Source of the DNA: CAVZMO01 sp963776195
Lineage (GTDB): Bacteria > Nitrospirota > Thermodesulfovibrionia > Thermodesulfovibrionales > SM23-35
Reading direction: 5' to 3'
DNA length: 64,000 nucleotides
NCBI GenBank assembly: GCA_963776195.1
Contig: CAVZMO010000023.1
Span: 1-64,000 of the forward strand
The translations under genes were made by a program, and so were the position numbers. The notes below the pieces were generated by a model. It searched no databases, was not told where the DNA came from, and saw nothing but the letters and a program-made list of their open reading frames with translations. This document shows positions 36,621 to 45,017 of the stretch, piece by piece. The first letter of the stretch is position 1. Every line of letters starts with the position of its first letter.

Positions 36621-37278
36621 TTTTATCCCCCTTCTTCAAGGCTACCGATTCTTTTAGAATCTCTGACACTTCCTCATCAGTGACCTGGGTAAAATCCCGA
36701 TAATAGTTTCCTACGGCCATAAAATCTGATGGCGTGTAGAGGCAGACGAACTCATCGGCCATCGCCCTAAGCTCATCGGCAGTTTCGAGCGGGGACACAG
36801 GAACAGCTACAATGAGCCTCTTTATCTTCTCCTCTTTCAATGTGGCGATTGCAGCCTTCATTGTGGCCCCGGTGGCTACGCCATCATCGACCAGTATAAT
36901 CGTCTTCCCCTCCACCTCTTCAAATCCAAGCCGCCTGCCGCCCCTATACAATCTTATCCTGCGATCTATTTCCTTTTTCTGCGCGGATATTTCATCTTCG
37001 ATGTACTTCTTTGTTACTCCTCCATCGGAGATAATGCGCTGATTCAAGACCACAGCGCCCGTCTCGGAGACCGCGCCTATGGCAAGCTCTAACTGCCCTG
37101 GAAACCCTATTTTCCTCACTATAAGGACATCAAGAGGAGCGCCGATAGTGCGGGAAATTGCGAGCCCTGGCACTGCCCCGCCCCGCGGCAGTGCCAGAAT
37201 AAGCACACCCTTGCAGCTCTTGTAATGTTTTAGCTTTTCGGCGAGCTGGAGCCCTGCATCTCTTCTATCAGTGAACAT
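36613..37278 (-). CDS. Phosphoribosyltransferase domain protein
   Basis: 221 residues. Type I phosphoribosyltransferase with ILALPRGGAVPGLAIS, DVLIVRKIGFPGQLELAIGAV and the PRPP motif IILVDDGVATGATMKAAI. The usual bacterial name is phosphoribosyltransferase of unknown specificity. It is translated as a pair with the hydrolase gene (overlap of 8 nt). GGAGTTGAT precedes the ATG. Confidence 0.87.
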   Translation of the reverse strand: MFTDRRDAGLQLAEKLKHYKSCKGVLILALPRGGAVPGLAISRTIGAPLDVLIVRKIGFPGQLELAIGAVSETGAVVLNQRIISDGGVTKKYIEDEISAQKKEIDRRIRLYRGGRRLGFEEVEGKTIILVDDGVATGATMKAAIATLKEEKIKRLIVAVPVSPLETADELRAMADEFVCLYTPSDFMAVGNYYRDFTQVTDEEVSEILKESVALKKGDKSD

Positions 37279-37441
37279 ATCAACTCCAAGCTAGATAAAA
37301 AATAACATCTTACAAGATAATTCTATCACCACTTCTTGATGTTTGCGAGTCCATGATGGAATCAGAGAGATGATTTCGTCCTCAAAGCTTGGTGATGATG
37401 AATAAGGGAGATAATCTGCCCGGAAATAGTAAAATGAAAAT

Positions 37442-38461
37442 ATGGAAAGAGAGGCATACTTATATAGAAACGTTAAGGAAGACAAGGTAGAATGCCTTAC
37501 CTGTCAGAGGAGATGCATTATCAGTGAAGGCAAAAGGGGCTGGTGTCATACGAGAGTAAATCAGGGAGGTAAGCTCTACAGTCTGATTTATGGTGAGGTA
37601 TCATCACTTTCAATAAACCCCATAGAAAAGAAGCCGGTCTTCCATTTTTATCCTGGATCGAGGTGGCTTTCTCTCGGGAGCCTGGGGTGCAACTTCAGAT
37701 GCCCCGGCTGTCAGAACTGGGAGATAGCGCATTGGAAAGAAGGGGCAATGCATTCAGAATATCTCCCTCCGGAGGAATCGGTAAACAGGGCAAAAGCAGC
37801 GGGATGTGTCGGCATATCATGGACATTCAATGAGCCAACCCTCTGGTTTGAATACACACTGGACTCTGCAAAATATGCCAAATCCCGGGGACTTTTCACC
37901 AATTATGTTACGAATGGATACATGACGGAAGAGGCTCTTGATACCATAGCGCCGTTTCTTGATATTTACAGGGTTGACATTAAAGGCTTCTCAGAGAAGA
38001 CATACCAGAGAATAGGGCATATTAAGGGTTACAGAAAGATACTTGAAACAACGAAAAAGGCCAAAGAACATGGGATGCATGTTGAGGTTGTCACCAATAT
38101 CATTCCGAGGATCAATGATGACGAAAAAGAACTCCGAGACATCGCCTCATGGATAAAGTATACTCTCGGACCCGAAATCCCATGGCATGTTACGCGGTTT
38201 TATCCCCATCTCGAACTCAGCCACTTACCGCCGACACCCATTGTTGTCCTTGAAAGGGCATGGTCGATAGGAAAGGAGGAAGGACTCTGGTATGTTTATA
38301 TCGGCAACGTCCCTGGCCACCGATGGGAAAATACCTATTGCCATATCTGTGGAGAACTCCTCATAGAAAGATACGTCTTTGATATTGTCTCAAATAAGAT
38401 CAAAGGTGGTAAATGTTCTCATTGTGGCGCCACCATACCGGGAAGATTTCTCCATGTTTGA
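37442..38461 (+). CDS. amrS: AmmeMemoRadiSam-type radical SAM enzyme
   Basis: 339 residues. The cluster motif is CNFRCPGCQ (CX3CX2C, residues about 80-88) in SLGCNFRCPGCQNWEIAH, preceded by a conserved N-terminal CLTCQRRC/GWCHTRV pair of cysteine sites and HFYPGSRWLSLG. The C-terminus adds a CHICGE/CSHCGA zinc-ribbon-like pair. Family members often occur with AMMECR1 and Memo proteins, which are absent here. The next radical SAM gene overlaps by 8 nt. Confidence 0.87.
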   Translation: MEREAYLYRNVKEDKVECLTCQRRCIISEGKRGWCHTRVNQGGKLYSLIYGEVSSLSINPIEKKPVFHFYPGSRWLSLGSLGCNFRCPGCQNWEIAHWKEGAMHSEYLPPEESVNRAKAAGCVGISWTFNEPTLWFEYTLDSAKYAKSRGLFTNYVTNGYMTEEALDTIAPFLDIYRVDIKGFSEKTYQRIGHIKGYRKILETTKKAKEHGMHVEVVTNIIPRINDDEKELRDIASWIKYTLGPEIPWHVTRFYPHLELSHLPPTPIVVLERAWSIGKEEGLWYVYIGNVPGHRWENTYCHICGELLIERYVFDIVSNKIKGGKCSHCGATIPGRFLHV

Positions 38462-39200
38462 TCCCGTGACACTTGCAGAATTAACCAAGAAGGATGTTTG
38501 CAGCGATGATTTGAGAAAATACTACCGTTTCAGACCTTCAAGATTCTACGGTGGAATATCAACGGCAGACTGTGTGGGATGCTGCTTACGATGTGTATTC
38601 TGCTGGGCATGGAATGTGGTCTCAAGACCGGTCGAATCTGGCAAATATTACCGTCCGGAAGAGGTCGCAAAGAGATTGTCAAAAATCGCAGAAAAGAAGC
38701 ATCTCAGACAGGTGCGTATCAGCGGAAATGAGCCTACCATCGGATGGGAGCACCTCATGAAGGTTCTCGATCTCATAGACGGGAATTATCTTTTCATTCT
38801 CGAAACAAACGGCATCCTTATAGGCGAACATAAGGAATATGCAAAGGACCTGTCGAGATTCAAGAATGTCCACGTGCGGGTGAGTCTTAAGGGAACATGC
38901 CAAGATGAATTCTCAAGACTCACCGGTGCCCTGCCTGAAGGGTTCGGGTTACAACTGAAGGCTATAGAAAATCTTGTCCGTCATGGAGTGAATTGCCATC
39001 CGGCCTGTATGACAAGTTTCAGTCTGCCCGAAAACATAACGTCATTGAGAAGTAAACTCAAAGCTATTCATGCTGACTTTGAGGACTTTGAGACAGAGGA
39101 AATTATCCTTTATCCCCATGTCGAAGAAAGGCTCAAAAGACTCGGCATTCCATACTACACCGCCCATAGACCGGATAATATTCCATCAGAGCAGATATAA
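38454..39200 (+). CDS. Radical SAM protein, unassigned
   Basis: 248 residues from ATG at 38454, which overlaps the amrS 3' end. Motif CCLRCVFCWAWN holds CX3CX2C (residues about 45-52), and the barrel has VRISGNEPTIGWEHL as the GGE-equivalent and ILETNGIL. The C-terminus has no SPASM cysteines. It is translated together with amrS, which suggests the two serve one pathway. The product is unknown. Confidence 0.83.
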   Translation: MFDPVTLAELTKKDVCSDDLRKYYRFRPSRFYGGISTADCVGCCLRCVFCWAWNVVSRPVESGKYYRPEEVAKRLSKIAEKKHLRQVRISGNEPTIGWEHLMKVLDLIDGNYLFILETNGILIGEHKEYAKDLSRFKNVHVRVSLKGTCQDEFSRLTGALPEGFGLQLKAIENLVRHGVNCHPACMTSFSLPENITSLRSKLKAIHADFEDFETEEIILYPHVEERLKRLGIPYYTAHRPDNIPSEQI

Positions 39201-39215
39201 GGCTACTCGCGGCAA

Positions 39216-39929
39216 TTATTCCTTAATCTCTCTGCATTCACATTTCATGGGGCATCTGTCGCAGAAGCCTTTTCTACAGTAATTCTTGCCCAGCCTTAAA
39301 AGGGCTGCTTCAAAATCCGAAAAGTCTTCCATCTTCATGTCTTCATCGGTCCATTTCTTCTTCAAAACACGAAGAACCATCCCTCTGTCCCTAATACGCG
39401 CAGGAATTATACGCATATGTGTGGCTGCCATGACCACAAGGTCTGAGGGAAGGGGTTCGGCCTTCCCCCATATCCCCCTCATCTCTCTTAGGAAGACATT
39501 AACCGTTACATCTCCGATGCCCTTGGCGAGAGCCTTGAGTCTGCCCTCAAGGTCTCTCGATCCTGAGGCAGTTGAATGAAGGACATTCATATTACCGCTA
39601 TAATTATCCGTGAGCGCAGTGCTCAGATCAAGGAGCTTCGTGGCTGTTTTAAAGTCATACCTCACATAGCCGCCCCTGTCGAGAATTTCTACGAGTCCAT
39701 CCCACCCGGTATTGAGGATACCCACAGGTGAAAGGATGCCTTCCTTCTCAAACTCTTTGTATGTCTTTATCACAATTTTCTCTGATATCCTGGTGCCAAA
39801 GAGGACTGACGCAAGGAACCACTTGAAGATTTCTTCTGGATTCTGTGAAGAAAGATCGATACCCAGGGCAACCGAAAACCTCCCTCCAACACTTTCTATC
39901 AGTGTTTTTAGAATCCCTCTTTCATCCAT
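39216..39929 (-). CDS. HhH-GPD/endonuclease III-like protein with Fe-S cysteines
   Basis: 237 residues. Helical N-terminal half with ASVLFGTRISEKIVIKTYKEF, the helix-hairpin-helix region LKALAKGIGDVTVNVFLREM, and a C-terminal cysteine cluster YCRKGFCDRCPMKCEC, spaced C-x4-C-x2-C-x5-C, close to the EndoIII 4Fe-4S loop. Base-excision repair is likely, but the catalytic Lys/Asp are not clear, so a non-catalytic relative is possible. Its start overlaps the pcm stop. Confidence 0.7.
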   Translation of the reverse strand: MDERGILKTLIESVGGRFSVALGIDLSSQNPEEIFKWFLASVLFGTRISEKIVIKTYKEFEKEGILSPVGILNTGWDGLVEILDRGGYVRYDFKTATKLLDLSTALTDNYSGNMNVLHSTASGSRDLEGRLKALAKGIGDVTVNVFLREMRGIWGKAEPLPSDLVVMAATHMRIIPARIRDRGMVLRVLKKKWTDEDMKMEDFSDFEAALLRLGKNYCRKGFCDRCPMKCECREIKE

Positions 39930-40551
39930 TTCTCCCTTCCCGTACTCCGTACTTTCCCTTCAAATGAACATATAATACCTCACAGACGACCCTTCTCCTG
40001 ACTACCTTCTTTTCTTTCTCTAACAGAATAAGGTTTTGAATCTCGTTTTCGATTTTAGGAGTAATAAGCTTTCCGCCAATGGTGAGCTGTTCTATTAACG
40101 GTAATGGAACCTCTGAGCACGCAGCGGTTATACAGATTCTGTCGTACGGCGACATCTCCGGATAGCCGAGACCGCCGTCTCCTTTAATAAGGACAATATC
40201 ATGATAGCCAGCATTTCCAAGATTCCTTTTTGCAAATTCGAACGTCACTGGATCGATCTCAATGGATACAACAAGTCCCTCATTGCCAACAACTTCCCTC
40301 GCCAGTGCAGTGCCGTAGCCTGATCCGAGGCCGACCTCAAGAAACCGCTGGCCCCGGTCCAGACCCAAGGGCTCATAAAAAAGGGGATAACTATGTGGAC
40401 AGGAAATAGTTGCATTCTCTCCTGGAAGTGGCAGGGGGACTTCAAGGTAGGCGTAGTCTCTGTAAAAAAGCGGTGCGAAATCTTCTCTGGGTACCTTTAG
40501 CATTGCGTTCTTTAAACGCCTGATTTCAGATATCCGTGCCCGATAAGCCAT
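39922..40551 (-). CDS. pcm: Protein-L-isoaspartate O-methyltransferase
   Basis: 209 residues. Repairs isoaspartyl damage by methylation with SAM. Signatures: VPREDFAP, the S-containing substrate loop ENATISCPHSYPLFYEPL, the SAM motif FLEVGLGSGYGTALAREVV and VSIEIDPVTFEFAKRNL. The residues ICITAACSEVPLPLIEQL complete the family pattern. The 3' end overlaps the next gene by 8 nt, so a protein- and DNA-repair pair is co-expressed. Confidence 0.9.
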   Translation of the reverse strand: MAYRARISEIRRLKNAMLKVPREDFAPLFYRDYAYLEVPLPLPGENATISCPHSYPLFYEPLGLDRGQRFLEVGLGSGYGTALAREVVGNEGLVVSIEIDPVTFEFAKRNLGNAGYHDIVLIKGDGGLGYPEMSPYDRICITAACSEVPLPLIEQLTIGGKLITPKIENEIQNLILLEKEKKVVRRRVVCEVLYVHLKGKYGVREGRNG

Positions 40552-40944
40552 TCCACCTTCTCTTCCCTTTCCTTTCTGAATTCCTCACGGCTTTTTTCCG
40601 GCTTTTTTGGCGGCGGCACTACCCAGCCTTGCATTTTTACCTCACCTTATATTTTGCTCAAGTGGAAATTGTAAACGGTGGAGTCACATTTTTTCCATGC
40701 AAGCCAATAACAGGTCAATACCCTTTCCATCTTTTATATATTGTATTAAGATTAATGTATCGTGGCAAAAATGGCTAATCTAAGGAAGCTGTTTATAAGT
40801 GCAAACAATAACTCGGGCAGATGGTCCAAACCTCTGTGGAAGAAAAAAGTCTTTTTAAATAAATTCTACTTGGAACTGGAACCGAACAAAGGTATTTAGC
40901 TTGTCTGTTAAAACTTGCAGAGTTTTTGCAAAAAGGAGGTATTT
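40552..40944. other. Intergenic region, no gene seen
   Basis: 393 bp between the divergent pcm and ASCH-domain genes. Only the ribosome binding site of the latter (AAAAAGGAGG, 40930-40939) was identified. No supported ORF, RNA or repeat was recognised. Confidence 0.5.
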
Positions 40945-41277
40945 ATGACATTCAGGGCATCGTTTCATTTTGATGTAAAGCCGGAATGGGAAAAAGATAT
41001 CCGGGAAGGGCGCAAGACTATAGACGTTAGGATCAATGCTCAACCTTATGCTGACGTGAATAAAGGAGATATCATCCAGTACCGCTCTGCTAAAGTGAAA
41101 GTTAAAAAAATTCGTGCCTATCCGGGTTTGTCGGATCTGCTCGCCCATGAGGATTACAGGAAAGTAGTTCCGGCGGCGAAAACCCATCAAGAAGCACTTC
41201 AGAGATTATTGGAAGAAATTATACACATGGAACCACCTCACGGAATATTGGCCTTTGAGATAGAGAGCGTAGAATAA
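40945..41277 (+). CDS. ASCH domain protein
   Basis: 110 residues starting behind AAGGAGG. The pattern HFDVKPEWEKDIREGRKTIDVRI then GDIIQYRSAKVKVKKIRAYPGLSDLLAHE is the PUA-like ASCH fold found in RNA-binding or RNA-modifying proteins. The family is seen in bacteria and archaea; its ligand is unknown. The THUMP-like gene follows in the same direction after 32 nt. Confidence 0.8.
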   Translation: MTFRASFHFDVKPEWEKDIREGRKTIDVRINAQPYADVNKGDIIQYRSAKVKVKKIRAYPGLSDLLAHEDYRKVVPAAKTHQEALQRLLEEIIHMEPPHGILAFEIESVE

Positions 41278-41309
41278 ATTGTGAGCCAGATACATAAATC
41301 GGTGAGCAG

Positions 41310-41852
41310 ATGAAAGACTGGAATGTTGTTGTCAGCGTCAATGAGAAGGGGTTCAGCCAGGCAGTAAATATTCTCAAAAAATTTGGGCCAATCAGTAAGA
41401 CGGAATTCTTCAATGTCCTGGTGATGAAGGTGGAAGATATAGCCGGGATGTGTGATACCCTGAAGAAGCGCATAGAAGATGACCCGTCCTTTTTATCTTT
41501 TCTTTCACGGCTCATACCGGTCACAAAATCCTTTATTTTTCAGACTCCGGATGAGTTCGAACAAAAGGTGAAGGAAACGATATCAGAATGGGCGCCACAA
41601 CTTGAGGGGAAAGGATTTCATGTGAGGATGCACCGCCGGGGCTTCAAGGGAAGACTTTCCAGCCTTGAAGAAGAGAAGATGCTCGACGAATTCCTCCTTG
41701 AATTGACAAAAGAGAGGGGCAACCCCGGCCATGTTACCTTTGAAGGACCGGACGTTATAATTGCAGTCGAAACCGTGGCGCATAGGGCAGGACTCTCCCT
41801 TTGGACTCATGAGGATTTACAGAGATATCCATTTGTGAGGGTAGAAGGATAA
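41310..41852 (+). CDS. THUMP-domain-like protein
   Basis: 180 residues. WNVVVSVNEKGFSQAVNILKKFG opens it; a central half with FQTPDEFEQKVKETISEWAPQLEGKGFHVRMHRRGFKG fits a THUMP-like RNA-binding fold and ends in VTFEGPDVIIAVETVAHRAGLSLW. No methyltransferase or thiouridylase domain is attached. Together with the ASCH gene it suggests a small RNA-binding operon. Confidence 0.7.
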   Translation: MKDWNVVVSVNEKGFSQAVNILKKFGPISKTEFFNVLVMKVEDIAGMCDTLKKRIEDDPSFLSFLSRLIPVTKSFIFQTPDEFEQKVKETISEWAPQLEGKGFHVRMHRRGFKGRLSSLEEEKMLDEFLLELTKERGNPGHVTFEGPDVIIAVETVAHRAGLSLWTHEDLQRYPFVRVEG

Positions 41853-41873
41853 TTCAATCATAGTACGCATTTA

Positions 41874-42818
41874 TTAGAGTGTCGCAAGTGCGCGTAATGC
41901 GGCCTTCGAAGCGTCGCTGATATGCCGTTCATATTGGGCGATAAATCTGTCCTCACGACGGTTATCAATCACGGCGCAGACAACACCGGCTCTATAACCA
42001 AGGGCACCCATAAAATAGAGCAGGAAACTTGCTTCCATCTCCATATTTTCTATTCTCAATCCTTCTATGCCGGGGTCAACAACAGAGAGTACACCGTCTA
42101 TTTCGGAAACTGTGAGGGGAATCCTGGACAGAGTCCTCCCCTGATTTGCAAAAAAGCCGGAATTGGTCACTGTTATCCCGCGCTTGAAGTTTAACCCAAA
42201 CGTTTCAGCCTCCCTTTCTAATGCTCTTGTGACATCCTGATGAGCCCTCGAAGCATAGGGATAGATTTTGCCTTTGAAACGAGAATTAATAGGCATAGAA
42301 CCGTCAACAGCATCTCTGATCTTTCCCTCGAGTATTTCCATGTTCTTCTCTGGATAGGAACAATCATAGAAGAATCCTGTATTGTCAAGTCCGACGGCAT
42401 AATCGGTGATAATCAAAGTGCCTAATTCAGTATCGGGTTGAATGCTTCCCGATGTGCCTACCCTGATGACTGTCAGCATATCGTAAACAGATTTTCGTAT
42501 TCTTGTATGAAAATCGATCTCATTTAGCGCTATGATCTCATTCAGCATAATCTCAAGAGAAGGCGTTCCCATTCCCGAGGTTACAATCGAAACCCTCTGG
42601 CTTGTATCCCTGGCAATCCCTGTTATCGTCCTTAACCCTCTATGAGATCTATTGATTTCTATTCTGCTGAAATGTTCTTTTGCGATGAAAGAAACCCTTT
42701 CAGGGTCCCCTACGATGAGAATATGCTTCGCCAGATCATCGGGTTTCAGATCCAGATGATATACTCTGTCTCCAACAATCGGAATGTCAGAAGTTTTGAA
42801 GTGAAATTCTCTTTTCAT
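41874..42818 (-). CDS. Nucleoside phosphorylase (uridine phosphorylase-like)
   Basis: 314 residues from ATG at 42818 (a GTG 13 codons upstream also exists). Phosphate-binding regions VGDPERVSFIAK and RVGTSGSIQPD, the base-binding NSGFFANQGR and the late NMEMEASFLLYFMGALG are typical of the UP/PNP family. It releases a base and ribose-1-phosphate. It is larger than E. coli Udp (253 residues), with an extended N-terminus. Confidence 0.85.
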   Translation of the reverse strand: MKREFHFKTSDIPIVGDRVYHLDLKPDDLAKHILIVGDPERVSFIAKEHFSRIEINRSHRGLRTITGIARDTSQRVSIVTSGMGTPSLEIMLNEIIALNEIDFHTRIRKSVYDMLTVIRVGTSGSIQPDTELGTLIITDYAVGLDNTGFFYDCSYPEKNMEILEGKIRDAVDGSMPINSRFKGKIYPYASRAHQDVTRALEREAETFGLNFKRGITVTNSGFFANQGRTLSRIPLTVSEIDGVLSVVDPGIEGLRIENMEMEASFLLYFMGALGYRAGVVCAVIDNRREDRFIAQYERHISDASKAALRALATL

Positions 42819-42915
42819 AAAATCCCGACAATGAGAATTGAATCTGCGAAACTTCACATTGTAAAGTCAAATACTTTGTAAGGTCTAACAGACAGGATAT
42901 ATGCCTTTACTCAGT

Positions 42916-43497
42916 TTATATCTTCACCTGTTTCGGGGTACATGTCTTTAAACTTTTTTGAATTAAGGTGCCGTTCGAGCGAAAAACCACGTGTTCGGTC
43001 GAACTTAAAGGATAATAACCAACAGCTGCGGAGGTGTCATTAGCACCCAAAACTCTACCGGGTCTAAGAAAGATATCGGCGAGCTCCTCTGAACCCGGCG
43101 CGAGGACAACACGGTATTTCAGATGTTTCTCAGGGTCAACAAATCTTATATTGTTTTTAATCCAGTGCTTGGCAGCACCTACGGCGATATCGGCCACCGG
43201 TATTCGCCTGCCTGCTACTTCGAAAGTCGCTCTGTCGCCAATGATCAATTCCATGGGCTTTACGACCCGGCCGCCTCCAAACTTCTTTTCAACTTTTCCG
43301 GCAGCAAAAAGTCCTTTATCAATATTATGGTGAAGTATTGTTCCGAATTCCGCTATATATTCCTTTGATAGAGCCACAGATATAGCTTCCATAATGGAGT
43401 CACACATATAGTCAGGATGTCCTGTACCCTTCCGTTCCACGACCTCGACGCGATGTTCCGTGACAGATTTTCCCTTAAATGTTTCTATAACTATCAT
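42916..43497 (-). pseudogene. Archaeal-type S-adenosylmethionine synthetase, truncated
   Basis: 193 residues covering only the N-terminal half of an archaeal-type MAT (normally about 400). Conserved parts: VVERKGTGHPDYMCDSI, HHNIDKGLFAAGK and GGGRVVKPMELIIGDRAT, followed by GANDTSAAVGYYPLS. After residue about 170 the sequence leaves the family (HVVFRSNGTLIQKSL) and stops. The C-terminal half is not found downstream. It is either a dead remnant or a truncated gene of new use. Confidence 0.8.
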
Positions 43498-43748
43498 TTC
43501 TGATCTTCCCTGTACAAGAGCGGATTTCTTTATTTACTTTCCTTTACCATTATACCGGAATCCGAGCGAGTTCTTTATTCCCCTGAAAACCTTACAGAAA
43601 GTCTTTTTTCTGATAAATTCTATCATGTGTGAGATCAAATTTGATGAGCTTGGCCCTTCAAAGGTCATACACCTTTAAGTCTGTCCTTCTGATATATTGT
43701 TTAGTCATAAACAGAATACCGATATGCATTCGTAAATCCATATTGCCA

Positions 43749-44570
43749 TCAATCTACTTTTCTAAAAATACAGGGGATATTGTCGTACTGGATGATATTG
43801 GCCGCTCCCTTGGGGAGAGATTCATGTATCCCGATAACGAAAATTCCTCCATGGCAAAGCTTTTCGATAACTCTATCAATGATTTCCCGCTGTAAAGCTT
43901 CTTCAAAATAAGTTAATACAAGGTTGCGGCAAAGTATGAGGTGGAAGATGCCCTCCGGCAACTGTACACGTATGTCCTGCTCCCTAAAGTCAATGCTCTC
44001 CGTAAAAGGTTTCCTGACTGAGTAGAACTTTCCAGTCATTTCGAAGGCCTGCTGGATGAGTTCTTTTGGAAGGTCCCTTAGACTGCTCCCGGAGTAGCAA
44101 CCCTCCCGTGCACGTTTAAGCACATCAGGATTTATGTCTGTCGCAGTGATTCTCAGAGGTATATCCTGATGTATTGCAGGTACCACGCGGACCTTCCAAA
44201 GGATCTGCAAGGTGTAGGCCTCCTCACCTGAGCAGCATCCTGCACTCCAGCAGTTAAGCGCATTCCCCCCGCTTGACAATATGTTCATTGCTATTGACGG
44301 AAGTATTTCAGAACATAATACGTCGAATACTCCTCGGTCACGATAAAATCGGGAAATCGTGATCTGAAGCATCGAATCGAAGATTCGCCATTCTTCAGGA
44401 TGGTCATCCAGATAGACTTTATAGGAAGAAAAGCCGGACAGGCCTATCTCGTTTATACGACGGATGAGGCGGTTACATACCTGTTCACGCACCTTGCGAA
44501 AACCGGCCCATCGAAACCGAAGCTGTGGTAAGCAATACTGCAGGAATTCTGCGCATTCAAGGGTCTTCAT
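43749..44570 (-). CDS. CheR-type protein-glutamate methyltransferase
   Basis: 273 residues. N-terminal helical CheR_N part with RWAGFRKVREQVCNRLIRRI; the SAM-binding site in LNCWSAGCCSGEEAYTLQILWK; ITATDINPDVLKRAREGCY follows, and FHLILCRNLVLTYFEE is the NLV/NVLIYF motif. The family methylates glutamates in chemoreceptors with SAM. No chemoreceptor or other che gene is in the window, and the C-terminus lacks TPR repeats; some single CheR-like proteins have other targets. Confidence 0.88.
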   Translation of the reverse strand: MKTLECAEFLQYCLPQLRFRWAGFRKVREQVCNRLIRRINEIGLSGFSSYKVYLDDHPEEWRIFDSMLQITISRFYRDRGVFDVLCSEILPSIAMNILSSGGNALNCWSAGCCSGEEAYTLQILWKVRVVPAIHQDIPLRITATDINPDVLKRAREGCYSGSSLRDLPKELIQQAFEMTGKFYSVRKPFTESIDFREQDIRVQLPEGIFHLILCRNLVLTYFEEALQREIIDRVIEKLCHGGIFVIGIHESLPKGAANIIQYDNIPCIFRKVD

Positions 44571-44686
44571 AATTTAAATTATATGCAAGTATGTCATCGG
44601 GCTGTCTCTCATAATGATCCCCTTAACTCTCTTTCACACATAGTCTGAGACAGGCATTAAGGCCGCGCCTCTCATTTTGATGATCT

Positions 44687-44836
44687 ATGATTGAAGTCTA
44701 TAAAAACGATAGAAAGGTTACAACTGTCTACTTCGGGAAGGACTTCGCAACAACCATTGTAGCAAGGGACTGTGAATTTGAAGAAGCCGTAAGAATTTTC
44801 AACCAATGTCTGATGGTTAAGGCCTTATCTTTTTAG
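44687..44836 (+). CDS. Small ORF, uncertain
   Basis: A 49-codon frame starting MIEVYKNDRKVTTVYF, with regular amphipathic pattern and a good codon mix, but no ribosome binding site of note. It lies between CheR and the acyl-CoA ligase remnant. It is listed because coding looks possible. Confidence 0.35.
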   Translation: MIEVYKNDRKVTTVYFGKDFATTIVARDCEFEEAVRIFNQCLMVKALSF

Positions 44837-44838
44837 AG

Positions 44839-45012
44839 TTAAGCAGAATTTACTAAAACTTTTGCATCCAGAATCATAACACCTTCAGGATAAAGTGATA
44901 CGGGATTCAAGGCTATCTCTTTAATCAGTCCGGTCGCGATGAATTCTGAAACCGTACCGATTATCTTCAAAAGGCTATTGATGTCCACATGTGGCCTTCC
45001 TCTTGTAACCCT
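44839..45012 (-). pseudogene. C-terminal fragment of ADP-forming acyl-CoA ligase
   Basis: On the minus strand the frame RGRPHVDINSLLKIIGTVSE, then IKEIALNPVSLYPEGVMILDAKV, ending in a stop, matches the last part of the ATP-grasp subunit of ADP-forming acetyl-CoA synthetases (typical RG-RPPVD ... INPLLVYPEG ... ALDARI). The frame starts immediately at the IS256 end, and the rest of the gene is not found on the other side of the IS pile-up, so part was deleted. Confidence 0.7.
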
Positions 45013-45017
45013 CCAAA

